From positions 1 through 64,000 of the forward strand of contig CAJUAA010000004.1 in the NCBI GenBank assembly GCA_910584205.1: 64,000 nt of DNA. The letters run 5' to 3'. The stretch comes from an uncultured Lachnospiraceae bacterium (GTDB taxonomy: Bacteria > Bacillota > Clostridia > Lachnospirales > Lachnospiraceae). The first letter of the stretch is position 1, and each line of letters begins with the position of its first letter. The translations under genes were made by a program, and so were the position numbers. Below are positions 33,866-42,011 of the stretch, one piece after another. The notes below the pieces were generated by a model that saw only the letters and a list, made by a program, of their open reading frames with translations, searched no databases and had not been told where the DNA came from.

Positions 33866-34216
33866 CTAAAACTGAACCGGTTTGTATTCCTTCCTGTCGA
33901 CGGTCAGCCTGTTTTTGAAGAAGTCGAGAAAGATGCGGACACATTCTTCGTCCTCACATATTTTTCCATACAGATGGGTGCCGTCTGACTCTTCGATGCC
34001 AAGTTCCGTTTCCACAGTTCCGTCATCCAGCAGGCAGGCCTGCACATAACGTATTTGCTTCTGCGCTTTTGGAGCGGTCAGTACGACGAACTGATCCGGC
34101 GTCACCAGCATGTCCTCCAGGAAATCCTCGATCTCTTCCGTGCCGAAGCACCGCAGTTCTCTTTCCTGATTCCTCAGGGTAAAGCTGTCCTGCTCTTCCA
34201 TATTTTTAAAAACCAT
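33866..34216 (-). CDS. Hypothetical small acidic protein
   Basis: A 116-residue soluble acidic protein rich in beta-strand-like segments (FVVLTAPKAQKQIRYVQACLL, TVETELGIEESDGTHLYGKI) and ending in a helix (EECVRIFLDFFKNRL). I do not recognise the family. The start 34216 has AGGAG 9 nt upstream, immediately after the lipoprotein gene stop (3-bp gap), so the two are translationally linked. Confidence 0.55.
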   Translation of the reverse strand: MVFKNMEEQDSFTLRNQERELRCFGTEEIEDFLEDMLVTPDQFVVLTAPKAQKQIRYVQACLLDDGTVETELGIEESDGTHLYGKICEDEECVRIFLDFFKNRLTVDRKEYKPVQF

Positions 34217-34219
34217 ACC

Positions 34220-35467
34220 TTATCTCTCCTCTTCCTCTTCTTCATGGTCAGTCAGATAATCCAGCAGAATCCGCCGGTCAGACTCTCCCATATGGTCCAT
34301 GACATCCTGGATACTGTGGTTCCAACGGTTTGCGTTCAGCGTGTCCATCCGGTCCATATCCAGTATGAATTCATTCGTGTCCGGACGGTTGCGGTACAGG
34401 CGGACTTCCGTCACAGGGTTCTGATTCTCCCGTTCCGGCAGCGGCTGATACTCGGTGAGGACGATGACATCCTTGTTTCCGTCCTCGCTGTAATCCGGAA
34501 AGCTGACCGCCAGGACCCGGACAAACCGCTGCATCGGACGGCGGTTCCCTTCCATCACATCGGGAAACCGAAAGAGTTCCTCCCCGTTCTTTTCCAGACA
34601 AAATACCGCATCTCCCGTCTCCAGGACACTTGGATCCGGAGCATAGGAAGTAAATGTAACTGTTCCCCATCCCTCCAGTTCCACGTCAAAACACTGCTCT
34701 TCGATCTTCCAGATGTCCATGGAATACGCCGGGCCGTCTGTACGGACATTGGAAACGAACTGGTATTCGCCGTCCTGCCTGCGGATGGTCAGACGGCAAG
34801 GAAAGTCAAAGGTCTCGTCGCCGTTTCCGGGGACGCAGTCCAGCTCCCAGGTTTCGATGCCTGTCTGCCGGCCGCTGACACAGGTAAAGTTCATATAATT
34901 AGTGTCCCCGTGATCGCTGACATGGATATCATACGCTTCCAGATAAATCCAGCTGAGCGGATGCGTCATATCTTCATAGGAGACGCCTGTCTTGCGGATC
35001 AGAAAATCCCGGATCTGCTCCGTCGTCAGCCGGGTGATATCTCCATCGATCCCTTCCTTCCCTGTTTCTTTCAGAAATGCTGCCGTTTCTTCTTCGCTGA
35101 GCGGTTCTGACGCAAGCCCTGCTCCGTTATAGAACACCTGGTCCAGATCCACGTCCTCCGGCCTTTCGTATTCGGACAGCAGGAATCCGTAGTTGCCGCA
35201 GTTATCGCCCCGGTTGATCCATATGGTAAATTCCTGAAGTTCCGCTGCCGACAGCTCCCTCGGATACGAGGCTTCCGTTCCGTCCGGCTCCTGCGCGGCT
35301 TCCTCCTGCGAACCGGCAGCGGCAGACGCCGGAGGTTCCTCCGGGAGCTCTTCTGCCGTCGGCAGATCCGTTCCGGCCTCTTTTACTGTATCTGCTGCCG
35401 GATCGCTTTTTCCGCATCCTGCAGCAAACAGCAGACAGAAAAGACACAGAATCATTCGCTTTTTCAT
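34220..35467 (-). CDS. Lipoprotein of unknown function
   Basis: A 415-residue exported lipoprotein with lipobox LLFAAGC at about residue 13-19. A disordered Glu/Pro/Ala-rich linker runs to about residue 65, followed by a folded extracytoplasmic region. FPDYSEDGNKDVIVLTEY near residue 320 is an Asp/Asn-rich loop like the calcium-binding turns of FG-GAP/VCBS proteins. The C-terminus is a Glu run. Probably cotranscribed with the small acidic gene downstream. Confidence 0.7.
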   Translation of the reverse strand: MKKRMILCLFCLLFAAGCGKSDPAADTVKEAGTDLPTAEELPEEPPASAAAGSQEEAAQEPDGTEASYPRELSAAELQEFTIWINRGDNCGNYGFLLSEYERPEDVDLDQVFYNGAGLASEPLSEEETAAFLKETGKEGIDGDITRLTTEQIRDFLIRKTGVSYEDMTHPLSWIYLEAYDIHVSDHGDTNYMNFTCVSGRQTGIETWELDCVPGNGDETFDFPCRLTIRRQDGEYQFVSNVRTDGPAYSMDIWKIEEQCFDVELEGWGTVTFTSYAPDPSVLETGDAVFCLEKNGEELFRFPDVMEGNRRPMQRFVRVLAVSFPDYSEDGNKDVIVLTEYQPLPERENQNPVTEVRLYRNRPDTNEFILDMDRMDTLNANRWNHSIQDVMDHMGESDRRILLDYLTDHEEEEEER

Positions 35468-35570
35468 AATATGTTGTCATCCCTTTCCAAGGCACAAACA
35501 AGTTGTGAAAGTTTTGTCAAATTCTTTCGTTCTTGTCGCTCGCTCTTCCCGAACCTTCCATAATAATAAA

Positions 35571-35599
35571 ATCATAGCGTTTTCTGTACAGGAAATCAA
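35571..35599 (-). promoter_or_regulatory. Possible promoter of the lipoprotein gene
   Basis: Minus strand TTGATT (35594-35599), 17-bp spacer, TATGAT (35571-35576), about 100 bp before the start. Confidence 0.45.
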
Positions 35600-35689
35600 C
35601 TGAATTTTTTCTGAATATATACCAGCGGAAACATGCAGGCGAACAGCGAAACTGCAGGCATCCGAAAAGAAAACTGTAAAAGCGCATGC

Positions 35690-35723
35690 AAAAAGGACCA
35701 TATGGCTGCCATATGATCCCTTT
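35690..35723 (-). terminator. Terminator of the carboxyltransferase gene
   Basis: Minus strand 11-bp stem (35709-35719 with 35695-35705, one mismatch-type wobble) with a 3-nt loop and a T5 tail. Confidence 0.82.
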
Positions 35724-35737
35724 CGTCCCGGTATGTT

Positions 35738-37351
35738 TTACAGCGGAATATTACCGTGCTTTTTCGGTATGGGCGCTACCTGCTTGTTCTTCAGCATTTT
35801 CAGCGCCGCGGTCAGCCGTCTTCGGGTTTCATCCGGCTTGATGACTTCGGTGACAAATCCTCTGGACGCCGCCACATAAGGATTCATGAATTTTTCCTTA
35901 TATTCCTGTACCAGATGCTGTCTTGCCTCTTCCTTGTTCTCCGCCTCGCTGATGGCGCGCTTGAACGCGATGTTTACCGCGCCTTCGGCGCCCATGACGG
36001 CGATCTCCGCTCCCGGCCATGCATAGACGATGTCCGCACCCATATTCTTGCTGTTCATGGCGATGTAGGCGCCGCCGTATGCTTTTCTCATAATGACCGA
36101 GATCTTCGGTACGGTCGCTTCCGAGAACGCGTAGAGCATCTTGGCGCCGTGCCGGATGATGCCCTTGTGCTCCTGCGCCGTCCCAGGCATAAACGCAGGT
36201 ACGTCCACCAGGACGACCAGAGGCACGTTGTAGCAGTCGCAGGTGCGGATAAAGCGCGCCGCCTTGTCCGACGCGTCATAATCCAGGCTGCCCGCCAGCG
36301 CCATGGGCTGATTGGCCACGATTCCGATACTCTGTCCGTCGATTCTTCCGTAACCGACAACGACATTTTTCGCAAAGTCCTTCTGAACCTCGAAAAAGCT
36401 GTCTTTGTCGCAGATGCGGCTGATGACCTCCAGTACGTCATAGGCTTTTCTGGAATTGTCCGGAACAATCTCTGTCAGCTCTGCGCAGCGGTCGACGGTG
36501 TCCTGACGGTTCCGCCGGTTGACCAGACTGTTCAGAGAGTACAGCAGGGATTTTTTCCCGGAGGATTCCTCTTTGGTCCGTATGACCGGCGTTTTCTCCA
36601 GATAGCTGCTGGGCAGATAGGACAGGAGCTGTTTCACTCCTTTAAAACAGGTCTGCTCGTCCTTGTAGGTAAAATGGGTTACGCCGCTTTTATTCGCATG
36701 CACAGACGCCCCGCCCAGCTCGTCCACGGTGCACTCCTCGTTTACCACGGTCTTTACTACCTGCGGCCCGGTAATGAACATCTTGCCGATCCCGTCCACC
36801 ATGAAAATATAATCGCAGATGGCGGGGGAATAGCAGGCGCCGCCGGAGCAGGGGCCTACGATCACGGCAATCTGCGGAATTACGCCGGACGCTTTTGTAT
36901 TGCGCAGAAAGATATTGGCATACCCGCTCAGAGAGTCGATGCCCTCTTCGATCCTGGCTCCGCCGCTGTCGTTGATCATGATGATCGGAGCTTTCATGTC
37001 ATAAGCCATATCCTGAATCCGGGCGATCTTCATGGAGTGGTATTCTCCCAGGGAACCGCCGATGACCGTAAAATCTTCGGACGATACGAATACGGTCCTG
37101 CCGTCGATCTCTCCATAGCCGGTAACCACGCCGTCTCCGGGCACACGCTTTTTATCCAGACCAAAATCGTCGATTCTGGATTCAATAAAATTATCCACTT
37201 CCACAAAAGTCCCCGGATCAAACAGCATGTCGATTCGTTCGCGGGCTGTCAGTTTGCCGCTCTTATGCTGCTTCTCAATCTTGTCCCGTCCGCCGGCCTG
37301 AAGGATCCGGTTCCTCTTCCGGTCAAGTGCGCTGATACTGTCTTTCCACAT
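35738..37351 (-). CDS. Acyl-CoA carboxylase carboxyltransferase (PccB/MmdA-type)
   Basis: A 537-residue biotin-dependent carboxyltransferase with both crotonase-like halves. KSGKLTARERIDMLFDPGTF is the family N-terminus. The N-half has INDSGGARIEEGIDSL and VGPCSGGACYSPA; the C-half has VPAFMPGTAQEHKGIIRHGAKMLYAF and AYGGAYIAMNSKNMGAD. The length fits propionyl-/acetyl-CoA carboxylase beta or decarboxylase alpha subunits. No biotin carrier, biotin carboxylase or membrane decarboxylase gene is adjacent, so the partners are elsewhere. The true start is ATG 37351; the longer frame crosses the promoter. FabT-like operators upstream point to lipid metabolism. Confidence 0.9.
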   Translation of the reverse strand: MWKDSISALDRKRNRILQAGGRDKIEKQHKSGKLTARERIDMLFDPGTFVEVDNFIESRIDDFGLDKKRVPGDGVVTGYGEIDGRTVFVSSEDFTVIGGSLGEYHSMKIARIQDMAYDMKAPIIMINDSGGARIEEGIDSLSGYANIFLRNTKASGVIPQIAVIVGPCSGGACYSPAICDYIFMVDGIGKMFITGPQVVKTVVNEECTVDELGGASVHANKSGVTHFTYKDEQTCFKGVKQLLSYLPSSYLEKTPVIRTKEESSGKKSLLYSLNSLVNRRNRQDTVDRCAELTEIVPDNSRKAYDVLEVISRICDKDSFFEVQKDFAKNVVVGYGRIDGQSIGIVANQPMALAGSLDYDASDKAARFIRTCDCYNVPLVVLVDVPAFMPGTAQEHKGIIRHGAKMLYAFSEATVPKISVIMRKAYGGAYIAMNSKNMGADIVYAWPGAEIAVMGAEGAVNIAFKRAISEAENKEEARQHLVQEYKEKFMNPYVAASRGFVTEVIKPDETRRRLTAALKMLKNKQVAPIPKKHGNIPL

Positions 37352-37391
37352 GGATGATACACCTCTTATATCTGGTATTTTCTTCTCTATT

Positions 37392-37408
37392 ACTTTGGCT
37401 ATCAAAGT
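37392..37408 (-). promoter_or_regulatory. FabT-like half-conserved operator at the -10
   Basis: The minus strand reads ACTTTGATAGCCAAAGT, a dyad resembling the FabT site ANTTTGATTATCAAATT. It overlaps the -10 region. Confidence 0.5.
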
Positions 37409-37435
37409 ATATAACAGATACCATGTTTTTGTCAA
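37406..37435 (-). promoter_or_regulatory. Promoter of the carboxyltransferase gene
   Basis: Minus strand TTGACA (37430-37435), 18-bp spacer, TATACT (37406-37411); about 50-nt leader. Confidence 0.75.
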
Positions 37436-37440
37436 GATAT

Positions 37441-37467
37441 TTTGATAATCAAATTTTGATAATCAAA
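37441..37467. promoter_or_regulatory. Two FabT-like palindromes upstream of the -35
   Basis: TTTGATAATCAAA occurs at 37441-37453 and again at 37455-37467 (14-bp period). Both match the core of the FabT (MarR-family fatty-acid regulator) operator TTTGATTATCAAA with one centre difference. Confidence 0.7.
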
Positions 37468-37562
37468 ATATCTGCGTACAGCGGAGGGAAGACCATGCAG
37501 GGAAAAGACGTACGAAGCCGATATGATGATGTGCGGATGAGGCCATGTACAGTAACCGGCAG

Positions 37563-37610
37563 CAAAAAAGGACACTGCATACAGCCGGACTCCTGCATAC
37601 AGTATCCTTT
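37563..37610 (-). terminator. Terminator of the 130-aa gene
   Basis: Minus strand stem AAAGGATACTG/CAGTGTCCTTT (37600-37610 with 37567-37577, one wobble) and a T-rich tail. The loop carries a repeated TGTATGCAG. Confidence 0.78.
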
Positions 37611-37626
37611 TCTTTTTTCCTCATCG

Positions 37627-38019
37627 TCAGGCACAGACATTCTGAAAATCCAGCCGGATCAGGCGGTTGCCGTTCTCGTCCCTGGGATCTCTCATATAGA
37701 CCAGATCCATGTTTCTTGCCTGAAATTCCACCACTGCCCGTTCCAGAGAGATTGTCCGATATGATCTCGGCCAGCGGCCGTCGCCGGGAATGGAGTTCAT
37801 ATTTTCCGGGTCCCATAAGATGACGGATACGATCCGGGCGTGACAGGCCTGTGCCAGTTCGATGGTTTTCTGAAGGCCCAGATATTCCGCCGCCAGATTG
37901 ATGAGCAGCACGTCAGAATCCCTGACGGTCGGATTGCGGTAATCCAGCTCGTAGATCTTCTGTTCTTCATACTGTTCCATCTGCTGCCTGCGAAGGGCAT
38001 CTAATAAAGCGTGAATCAT
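37627..38019 (-). CDS. Hypothetical alpha/beta protein
   Basis: A 130-residue soluble protein, unrecognised. The pattern DVLLINLAAEYLGLQKTIELAQACHARIVSVILWDP looks like alternating strand and helix of a Rossmann-like fold. The first 25 residues are an amphipathic helix (MIHALLDALRRQQMEQYEEQK). ATGAGGT stands before the start. It is monocistronic with its own terminator. Confidence 0.5.
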   Translation of the reverse strand: MIHALLDALRRQQMEQYEEQKIYELDYRNPTVRDSDVLLINLAAEYLGLQKTIELAQACHARIVSVILWDPENMNSIPGDGRWPRSYRTISLERAVVEFQARNMDLVYMRDPRDENGNRLIRLDFQNVCA

Positions 38020-38123
38020 TGTACCTCATTCCTTTGCTCTTTTTTCTTTCTACTATATTAGACGCTTTTTGTATCAAAAAAGTTTCACAATCTGTAAAAA
38101 ATTCCTGCATTTTTCCGCTTTTT

Positions 38124-38669
38124 TTATTCTTCGTCTTCCGGTTCTGTAATAAGCTCCGTCTTTTTCTTCAGAATCAGCCGGACGCCGCTTACGATCAGAA
38201 CTGCCGCAATCACAAACCGGGGAATGCTGTACAGGTAATTTCCAACCACATCCGCAAAGTCTGGCGAAACATACGTTCGAAGTACAGCCAGGAGATTTCG
38301 GATGGACGGCTGCCAGATAACGGCGATTCCGAGCACAAGGATGATCCAGCCAAAGATCCGGGTCTGGCCGCTGCTCAGCCTGCCCTTTGGAAAGACCCGG
38401 TCTATATGAAACAAATAATCGTCCTCCAGCGCATAGAACTCCTCATCCGGCATACAGACTTTGTTGTGTACGTTAAAGAAGCTGTAAAACCAGAGAACCG
38501 CCAGTCCGCTCACCAGCCAGTTCATCCACAGCCAGTCGGCTATGAGAAAGATTCCGAAGGCCAGGAGCATGATGCTGAGTCCTTCCTTCATAAATCCCAG
38601 ATACATCTCTCCCGCTCCCGGAACCAGGGAACAGAGAAAGGTTAAAAAGCTGTTTTTTTTCCTGATCAT
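38124..38669 (-). CDS. Membrane protein, last gene of an ECF sigma operon
   Basis: A 181-residue protein with about four hydrophobic segments (8-24, 30-62 as two, 105-121, 150-167). The first segment, FLTFLCSLVPGAGEMYLGFMKEGLSIML, resembles TM2-domain proteins. ATGA overlap with the anti-sigma gene shows translational coupling. Role unknown, possibly the target or a sensor partner of the sigma system. Confidence 0.6.
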   Translation of the reverse strand: MIRKKNSFLTFLCSLVPGAGEMYLGFMKEGLSIMLLAFGIFLIADWLWMNWLVSGLAVLWFYSFFNVHNKVCMPDEEFYALEDDYLFHIDRVFPKGRLSSGQTRIFGWIILVLGIAVIWQPSIRNLLAVLRTYVSPDFADVVGNYLYSIPRFVIAAVLIVSGVRLILKKKTELITEPEDEE

Positions 38670-39148
38670 TTTGATTCCTCCTCATCCAAAAATATGGTCC
38701 AGTCAGCCAGAGCTTTCATCAGCGTATCGACCGCTCCTTTTCCGTTCTGCAGTTTTTCCGTGACGGTCTGCACGGTACGTTCCGGAAAAAGGGCTCTCCT
38801 CTGGAATTCCGATTCCCCATGCAGGGGCAGAACGAACAGCATGGAAAGAGAGACTGCCAGCGCAAAGCCTACCTTTAGACTGTAAAGAAAGAGACGGATC
38901 TGTCCGGACGTCCGATGAATCGTCCGGGCGGTCCGGATTTCCAGGCTCCGGCTCTTCTCCAGAATTTCATCCCGCAGATAGGCCGGCGGTTCCATCAGGC
39001 GCTGTTCCAGACAGAATCCTAAAAGCCCGGCGCAGTGATCGCACGTTCCTGCATGGGTCAGAAGCTGCTGTTCTTTTTCCGGCGAAAGGAGTCCGGTCAT
39101 CCAGTCTTCCACATCTTTTTCAGTCAGGTGTCCTGCCCGTTTTTCCAT
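38666..39148 (-). CDS. Zinc-finger anti-sigma factor
   Basis: A 160-residue protein with N-terminal HC2-type zinc finger HAGTCDHCAGLL (HxxxCxxC, about 32-40), a single membrane helix (about 89-108) and a small extracytoplasmic part. This is the standard anti-sigma layout in which the finger domain holds the sigma factor at the membrane. It overlaps the sigma gene by 25 bp and the membrane protein gene by 4 bp. Confidence 0.85.
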   Translation of the reverse strand: MEKRAGHLTEKDVEDWMTGLLSPEKEQQLLTHAGTCDHCAGLLGFCLEQRLMEPPAYLRDEILEKSRSLEIRTARTIHRTSGQIRLFLYSLKVGFALAVSLSMLFVLPLHGESEFQRRALFPERTVQTVTEKLQNGKGAVDTLMKALADWTIFLDEEESK

Positions 39149-39708
39149 CTGCTGTGCCCTCCTTTCAGTCTCTTTTTTAAAAGGCCTTTGGCCCGGTAGA
39201 CCTGCGTCTGTACGGTACGCAGGTTCCGGCCCTTCTCTTCCGCAATCTCCCTTATGGAACGTTCCTCGTAAAAATGTGCTTCGGCGATTTCATTATAAGG
39301 AGGCGGAAGCTGTCTGCACAATTTCAGTACCTCCTGTCTGGATTCTTCCTGCAGCCAGGCGGTTTCCGGATCTGGTTTTTGATCCGTGATCGTGAGAAAG
39401 ACTTCTTCTTCTGCCGGCTGAATCCGCCGCGCCGCGCTTTTTTGGTGGTCCATACATTTGTTGACTGCGATCCGGCAGATCCATGCCCGTTCATGTTCTC
39501 CGTCAAAATCCTGCAGCCGCTGGTAAGCGGACAGGAACGTGTCCTGGGTCAGATCCTGTGCGTCGAACGGATTACCTGTCATCCGGTAACACAGGGTGTA
39601 GACCAGCTTCTCGTATCTGGTAAGCAACGCTGTAAACTGTTCTTCTGTTCCGATCGTTCCCGCCCCCTTTTGTACTCTTCCTTTATTAAAACGAGCCGGC
39701 AGCGGCAA
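39124..39708 (-). CDS. ECF RNA polymerase sigma factor
   Basis: A sigma-70 family ECF factor with region 2 YEKLVYTLCYRMTGNPFDAQDLTQDTFLSAYQRL and region 4 LPPPYNEIAEAHFYEERSIREIAEEKGRNLRTVQTQVYRAKGLLKKRL. The start is unclear. The drawn start TTG 39708 has only GAAG in front. A strong AAGGGGG site lies inside the frame but is followed at ideal distance by ATC (39654-39652), not a normal start. The protein would be about 176-194 residues. It is cotranscribed with its anti-sigma factor. Confidence 0.85.
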   Translation of the reverse strand: MPLPARFNKGRVQKGAGTIGTEEQFTALLTRYEKLVYTLCYRMTGNPFDAQDLTQDTFLSAYQRLQDFDGEHERAWICRIAVNKCMDHQKSAARRIQPAEEEVFLTITDQKPDPETAWLQEESRQEVLKLCRQLPPPYNEIAEAHFYEERSIREIAEEKGRNLRTVQTQVYRAKGLLKKRLKGGHSRWKNGQDT

Positions 39709-39734
39709 TTACTTCAAAATGATCCATATTTTTT

Positions 39735-40844
39735 CTATTTCAGCGGAACCTCCGTTTTTTCACTGCCCAGCAGCACGGCGCGCAGACCCTCTGTGTCCAC
39801 GTAAGTACCGAGTCCCATCTGGTGGATGACCTCGCGGTTGTCAAAATCATACGCTCCGCTCATGCCGCCGAAACCGGTGAGAATCTCCTCTCCGTTCTGA
39901 TCCAGAAAACCGGCGAATTCCACTTCTTCCAGATAGACGTCGCTTTCTCCCGCGTGCCGGGCTTCCCGAAGCGCTTCCAGATCGTCCATGTCGAAGGACA
40001 GAAGGACGGACAGGGGCGATACCTCCACCCGTTTTACCTGTATGGGTATGCCGGCGATCTCCACCGGCTGTTCGGGCCTGTAGATATCAGTTTCCAATAT
40101 GGTATCTTCTCCAAGCGGGAGCGTCAGCGTCCAGTCTCCGCGGACGGTATGGGGAATGGTGCCGCCGTTTTCGTATGTATAGTAGCTGTACTCTGTAAAC
40201 TGAACCTCTACCTGATCTTCATTCCATTCCTGATCCGGAGATTTCAGCGCCGAAATCTCATAAAAACCATGATCCGAAAGTTCAGAGAATGCCGGCGTGT
40301 CCGGAGAAAATCCCATGGATACATTGTGGAAGGCGTCCTCATGCTCCGTGAGAATCCAGGGACGTCCGTACGCTCCGTTTTCATCCGGGTTGTCAAATGC
40401 TCCGTTTCCGTCGATGATCGGGTCCTCCGCCTGAATCTCCAGCAGGATGTACAGTGTGTTTTTATCCTGTACGGTCTGCTTCGCGGTGATTGTAATTCCG
40501 GCGTCCGTGGCGGAAGCGGTCTGTTCCTTTGCCAGCCCTTCCATGGTCATGGCGTTCTGCTCCTCCTCCGTGGGATTTCGGAAATTTTCCACCGCTTTCT
40601 GATCCCACCGGAACAGCTCCGATGCCATGGCGGTCGTTCCGACGGCTGCCGCCAGCGCCGCTGCCAGTATCAGTGTCCGTTTACTCCATATGCTTTTCAT
40701 CCTTGTCTCCTCCTTCTCCGGTGTGTCCGGAAGCTCCTCCAGAATCCGTTCTACCCGCTCCCGGCAGCCCTCAGATGCCTTCCACGGCTCCTTCGCCGCC
40801 TGTTCTGCGATCTGTCTGTCTGTCCTCTGCTCTTCTGCTCTCAT
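39735..40844 (-). CDS. DUF4179-type membrane protein, partner of an ECF sigma factor
   Basis: A 369-residue protein: a cytoplasmic N-terminus of about 52 residues, one membrane helix (about 55-73, LILAAALAAAVGTTAMA), and a beta-rich extracellular DUF4179-like region. It overlaps the sigma gene by 4 bp. Proteins of this kind act as anti-sigma or sensor partners of the adjacent ECF factor. A homologous module lies across the divergent gap. Confidence 0.75.
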   Translation of the reverse strand: MRAEEQRTDRQIAEQAAKEPWKASEGCRERVERILEELPDTPEKEETRMKSIWSKRTLILAAALAAAVGTTAMASELFRWDQKAVENFRNPTEEEQNAMTMEGLAKEQTASATDAGITITAKQTVQDKNTLYILLEIQAEDPIIDGNGAFDNPDENGAYGRPWILTEHEDAFHNVSMGFSPDTPAFSELSDHGFYEISALKSPDQEWNEDQVEVQFTEYSYYTYENGGTIPHTVRGDWTLTLPLGEDTILETDIYRPEQPVEIAGIPIQVKRVEVSPLSVLLSFDMDDLEALREARHAGESDVYLEEVEFAGFLDQNGEEILTGFGGMSGAYDFDNREVIHQMGLGTYVDTEGLRAVLLGSEKTEVPLK

Positions 40845-41314
40845 CCGTTCCTGTCCTCCAATACTGTTTTCAGTTTCTGTCTGGCCCGGTTCAGCCTTGA
40901 TTTGACCGTCCCTTCGGACAGCTTCGTCATCTGGGCGATCTCCTTTGTATGGAATCCTTCATAATAGTAGAGAATCACCACCTGACGAAACTTCTGCGGA
41001 AGGTCCATGACTGTATCCCACAGCTCCCGCTGTTCTCCGGATGCCTGCTGTCCGTAGAGGCTCATGTCTCCCGGAAGCTCCAGGCGGCTCCTTCCGGCCA
41101 GCATGGTGCGCGTCACATTGACCAGGATCGACATAATCCAGGATCGGAAACGCTCCGGATGCTTCAGCTGTGCCAGATGGGCGTATGCTTTCAGTACCGT
41201 CTCTCCCACGGCGTCTTCCGCGTCCGCGGGGTTCTTCATCACGCCCAGGGCGTACCGGTACATGGAAGTCTCCAGCTCCCGGATCTTATGGCAGAACTGT
41301 TCTTTATCCATCAT
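40841..41314 (-). CDS. ECF RNA polymerase sigma factor
   Basis: A 157-residue sigma factor. Region 2: YRYALGVMKNPADAEDAVGETVLKAYAHLAQL with FRSWIMSILVN. Region 4: LPQKFRQVVILYYYEGFHTKEIAQMTKLSEGTVKSRLNRARQKLK. The start ATG 41314 (or 41311) follows GGTGAG; the longer frame to 41380 has no ribosome site. It is divergent from a second ECF/DUF4179 module and coupled to its own DUF4179 partner. Confidence 0.9.
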   Translation of the reverse strand: MMDKEQFCHKIRELETSMYRYALGVMKNPADAEDAVGETVLKAYAHLAQLKHPERFRSWIMSILVNVTRTMLAGRSRLELPGDMSLYGQQASGEQRELWDTVMDLPQKFRQVVILYYYEGFHTKEIAQMTKLSEGTVKSRLNRARQKLKTVLEDRNG

Positions 41315-41537
41315 TTTTCTCACCAACTTTTCATGCCTGCGGGACTGTGCACATCCGTCAGGCTGTCTGTTTTGAAACATGCTTCGTATATAAGACGGAT
41401 GAAAGGGGCGTCCGGTTCCCTTTCAGAAGAAAATTTTTAAATACTGTAGCATTTTTGATTCCGGCAGGGTATTCTTAGTGAAAGCCTGCAGCCCATTTGA
41501 TCCGGCTGCAAATTTATCATGCAGGGAGGTGCAAAAC
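41315..41537. other. Divergent intergenic region between two ECF modules
   Basis: This 223-bp gap must contain the promoters of both sigma genes. I see no convincing sigma-A boxes. ECF-like TGAAAC (near 41374) and CGTAT occur but at wrong spacing. No coding sequence is apparent. Confidence 0.4.
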
Positions 41538-42011
41538 ATGCAGAATCCTGTGGAGGATACGATCCGGCGTTATTCTCATATGGTCTATCGGCTTGCCTTT
41601 GCCCGCGCGGGAAACCGGCAGGACGCAGACGAGATTTATCAGGAGGTCTTTCTTCGGTATATCCGGAAAGAGCCGGCCTTCCGGAATGAAACACATGAAC
41701 GGGCGTGGTTTCTGAAAGTGACGGTAAACTGTGCCAACAGTCTCTGGACTTCTCCGTGGAAGCGCTGCACAGAACCGCTGACCGACGATCTGGCATCGGA
41801 GGAGGACGAACCGCCGGTCGACCTGTCCCGGGCATTGCAGAAGCTTCCGCCGCGCTATCGGGAAGTGATCCATCTGTTCTATTACGAGGAACTGTCAACC
41901 GAAGAGATCGGACGGATCCTCGGCAGAAAAACATCCACGGTACGGACACAGCTTACCCGTGCCAGAGCCATCTTAAAAAAGGTCCTGAAGGAGGAACATT
42001 ATGAGTTTTAA
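41538..42011 (+). CDS. ECF RNA polymerase sigma factor
   Basis: A 157-residue sigma factor. Region 2: YSHMVYRLAFARAGNRQDADEIYQEVFLRYI with RAWFLKVTVN. Region 4: LPPRYREVIHLFYYEELSTEEIGRILGRKTSTVRTQLTRARAILKKVL. ATG 41538 is preceded by AGGGAGG. It overlaps the downstream DUF4179 gene by 11 bp. Divergently arranged against the similar module on the other strand. Confidence 0.92.
   Translation: MQNPVEDTIRRYSHMVYRLAFARAGNRQDADEIYQEVFLRYIRKEPAFRNETHERAWFLKVTVNCANSLWTSPWKRCTEPLTDDLASEEDEPPVDLSRALQKLPPRYREVIHLFYYEELSTEEIGRILGRKTSTVRTQLTRARAILKKVLKEEHYEF

Noticed and set aside
35756..37357. A 533-residue plus-strand frame
   Set aside because: It is antisense to the well-supported acyl-CoA carboxyltransferase and has no motif.
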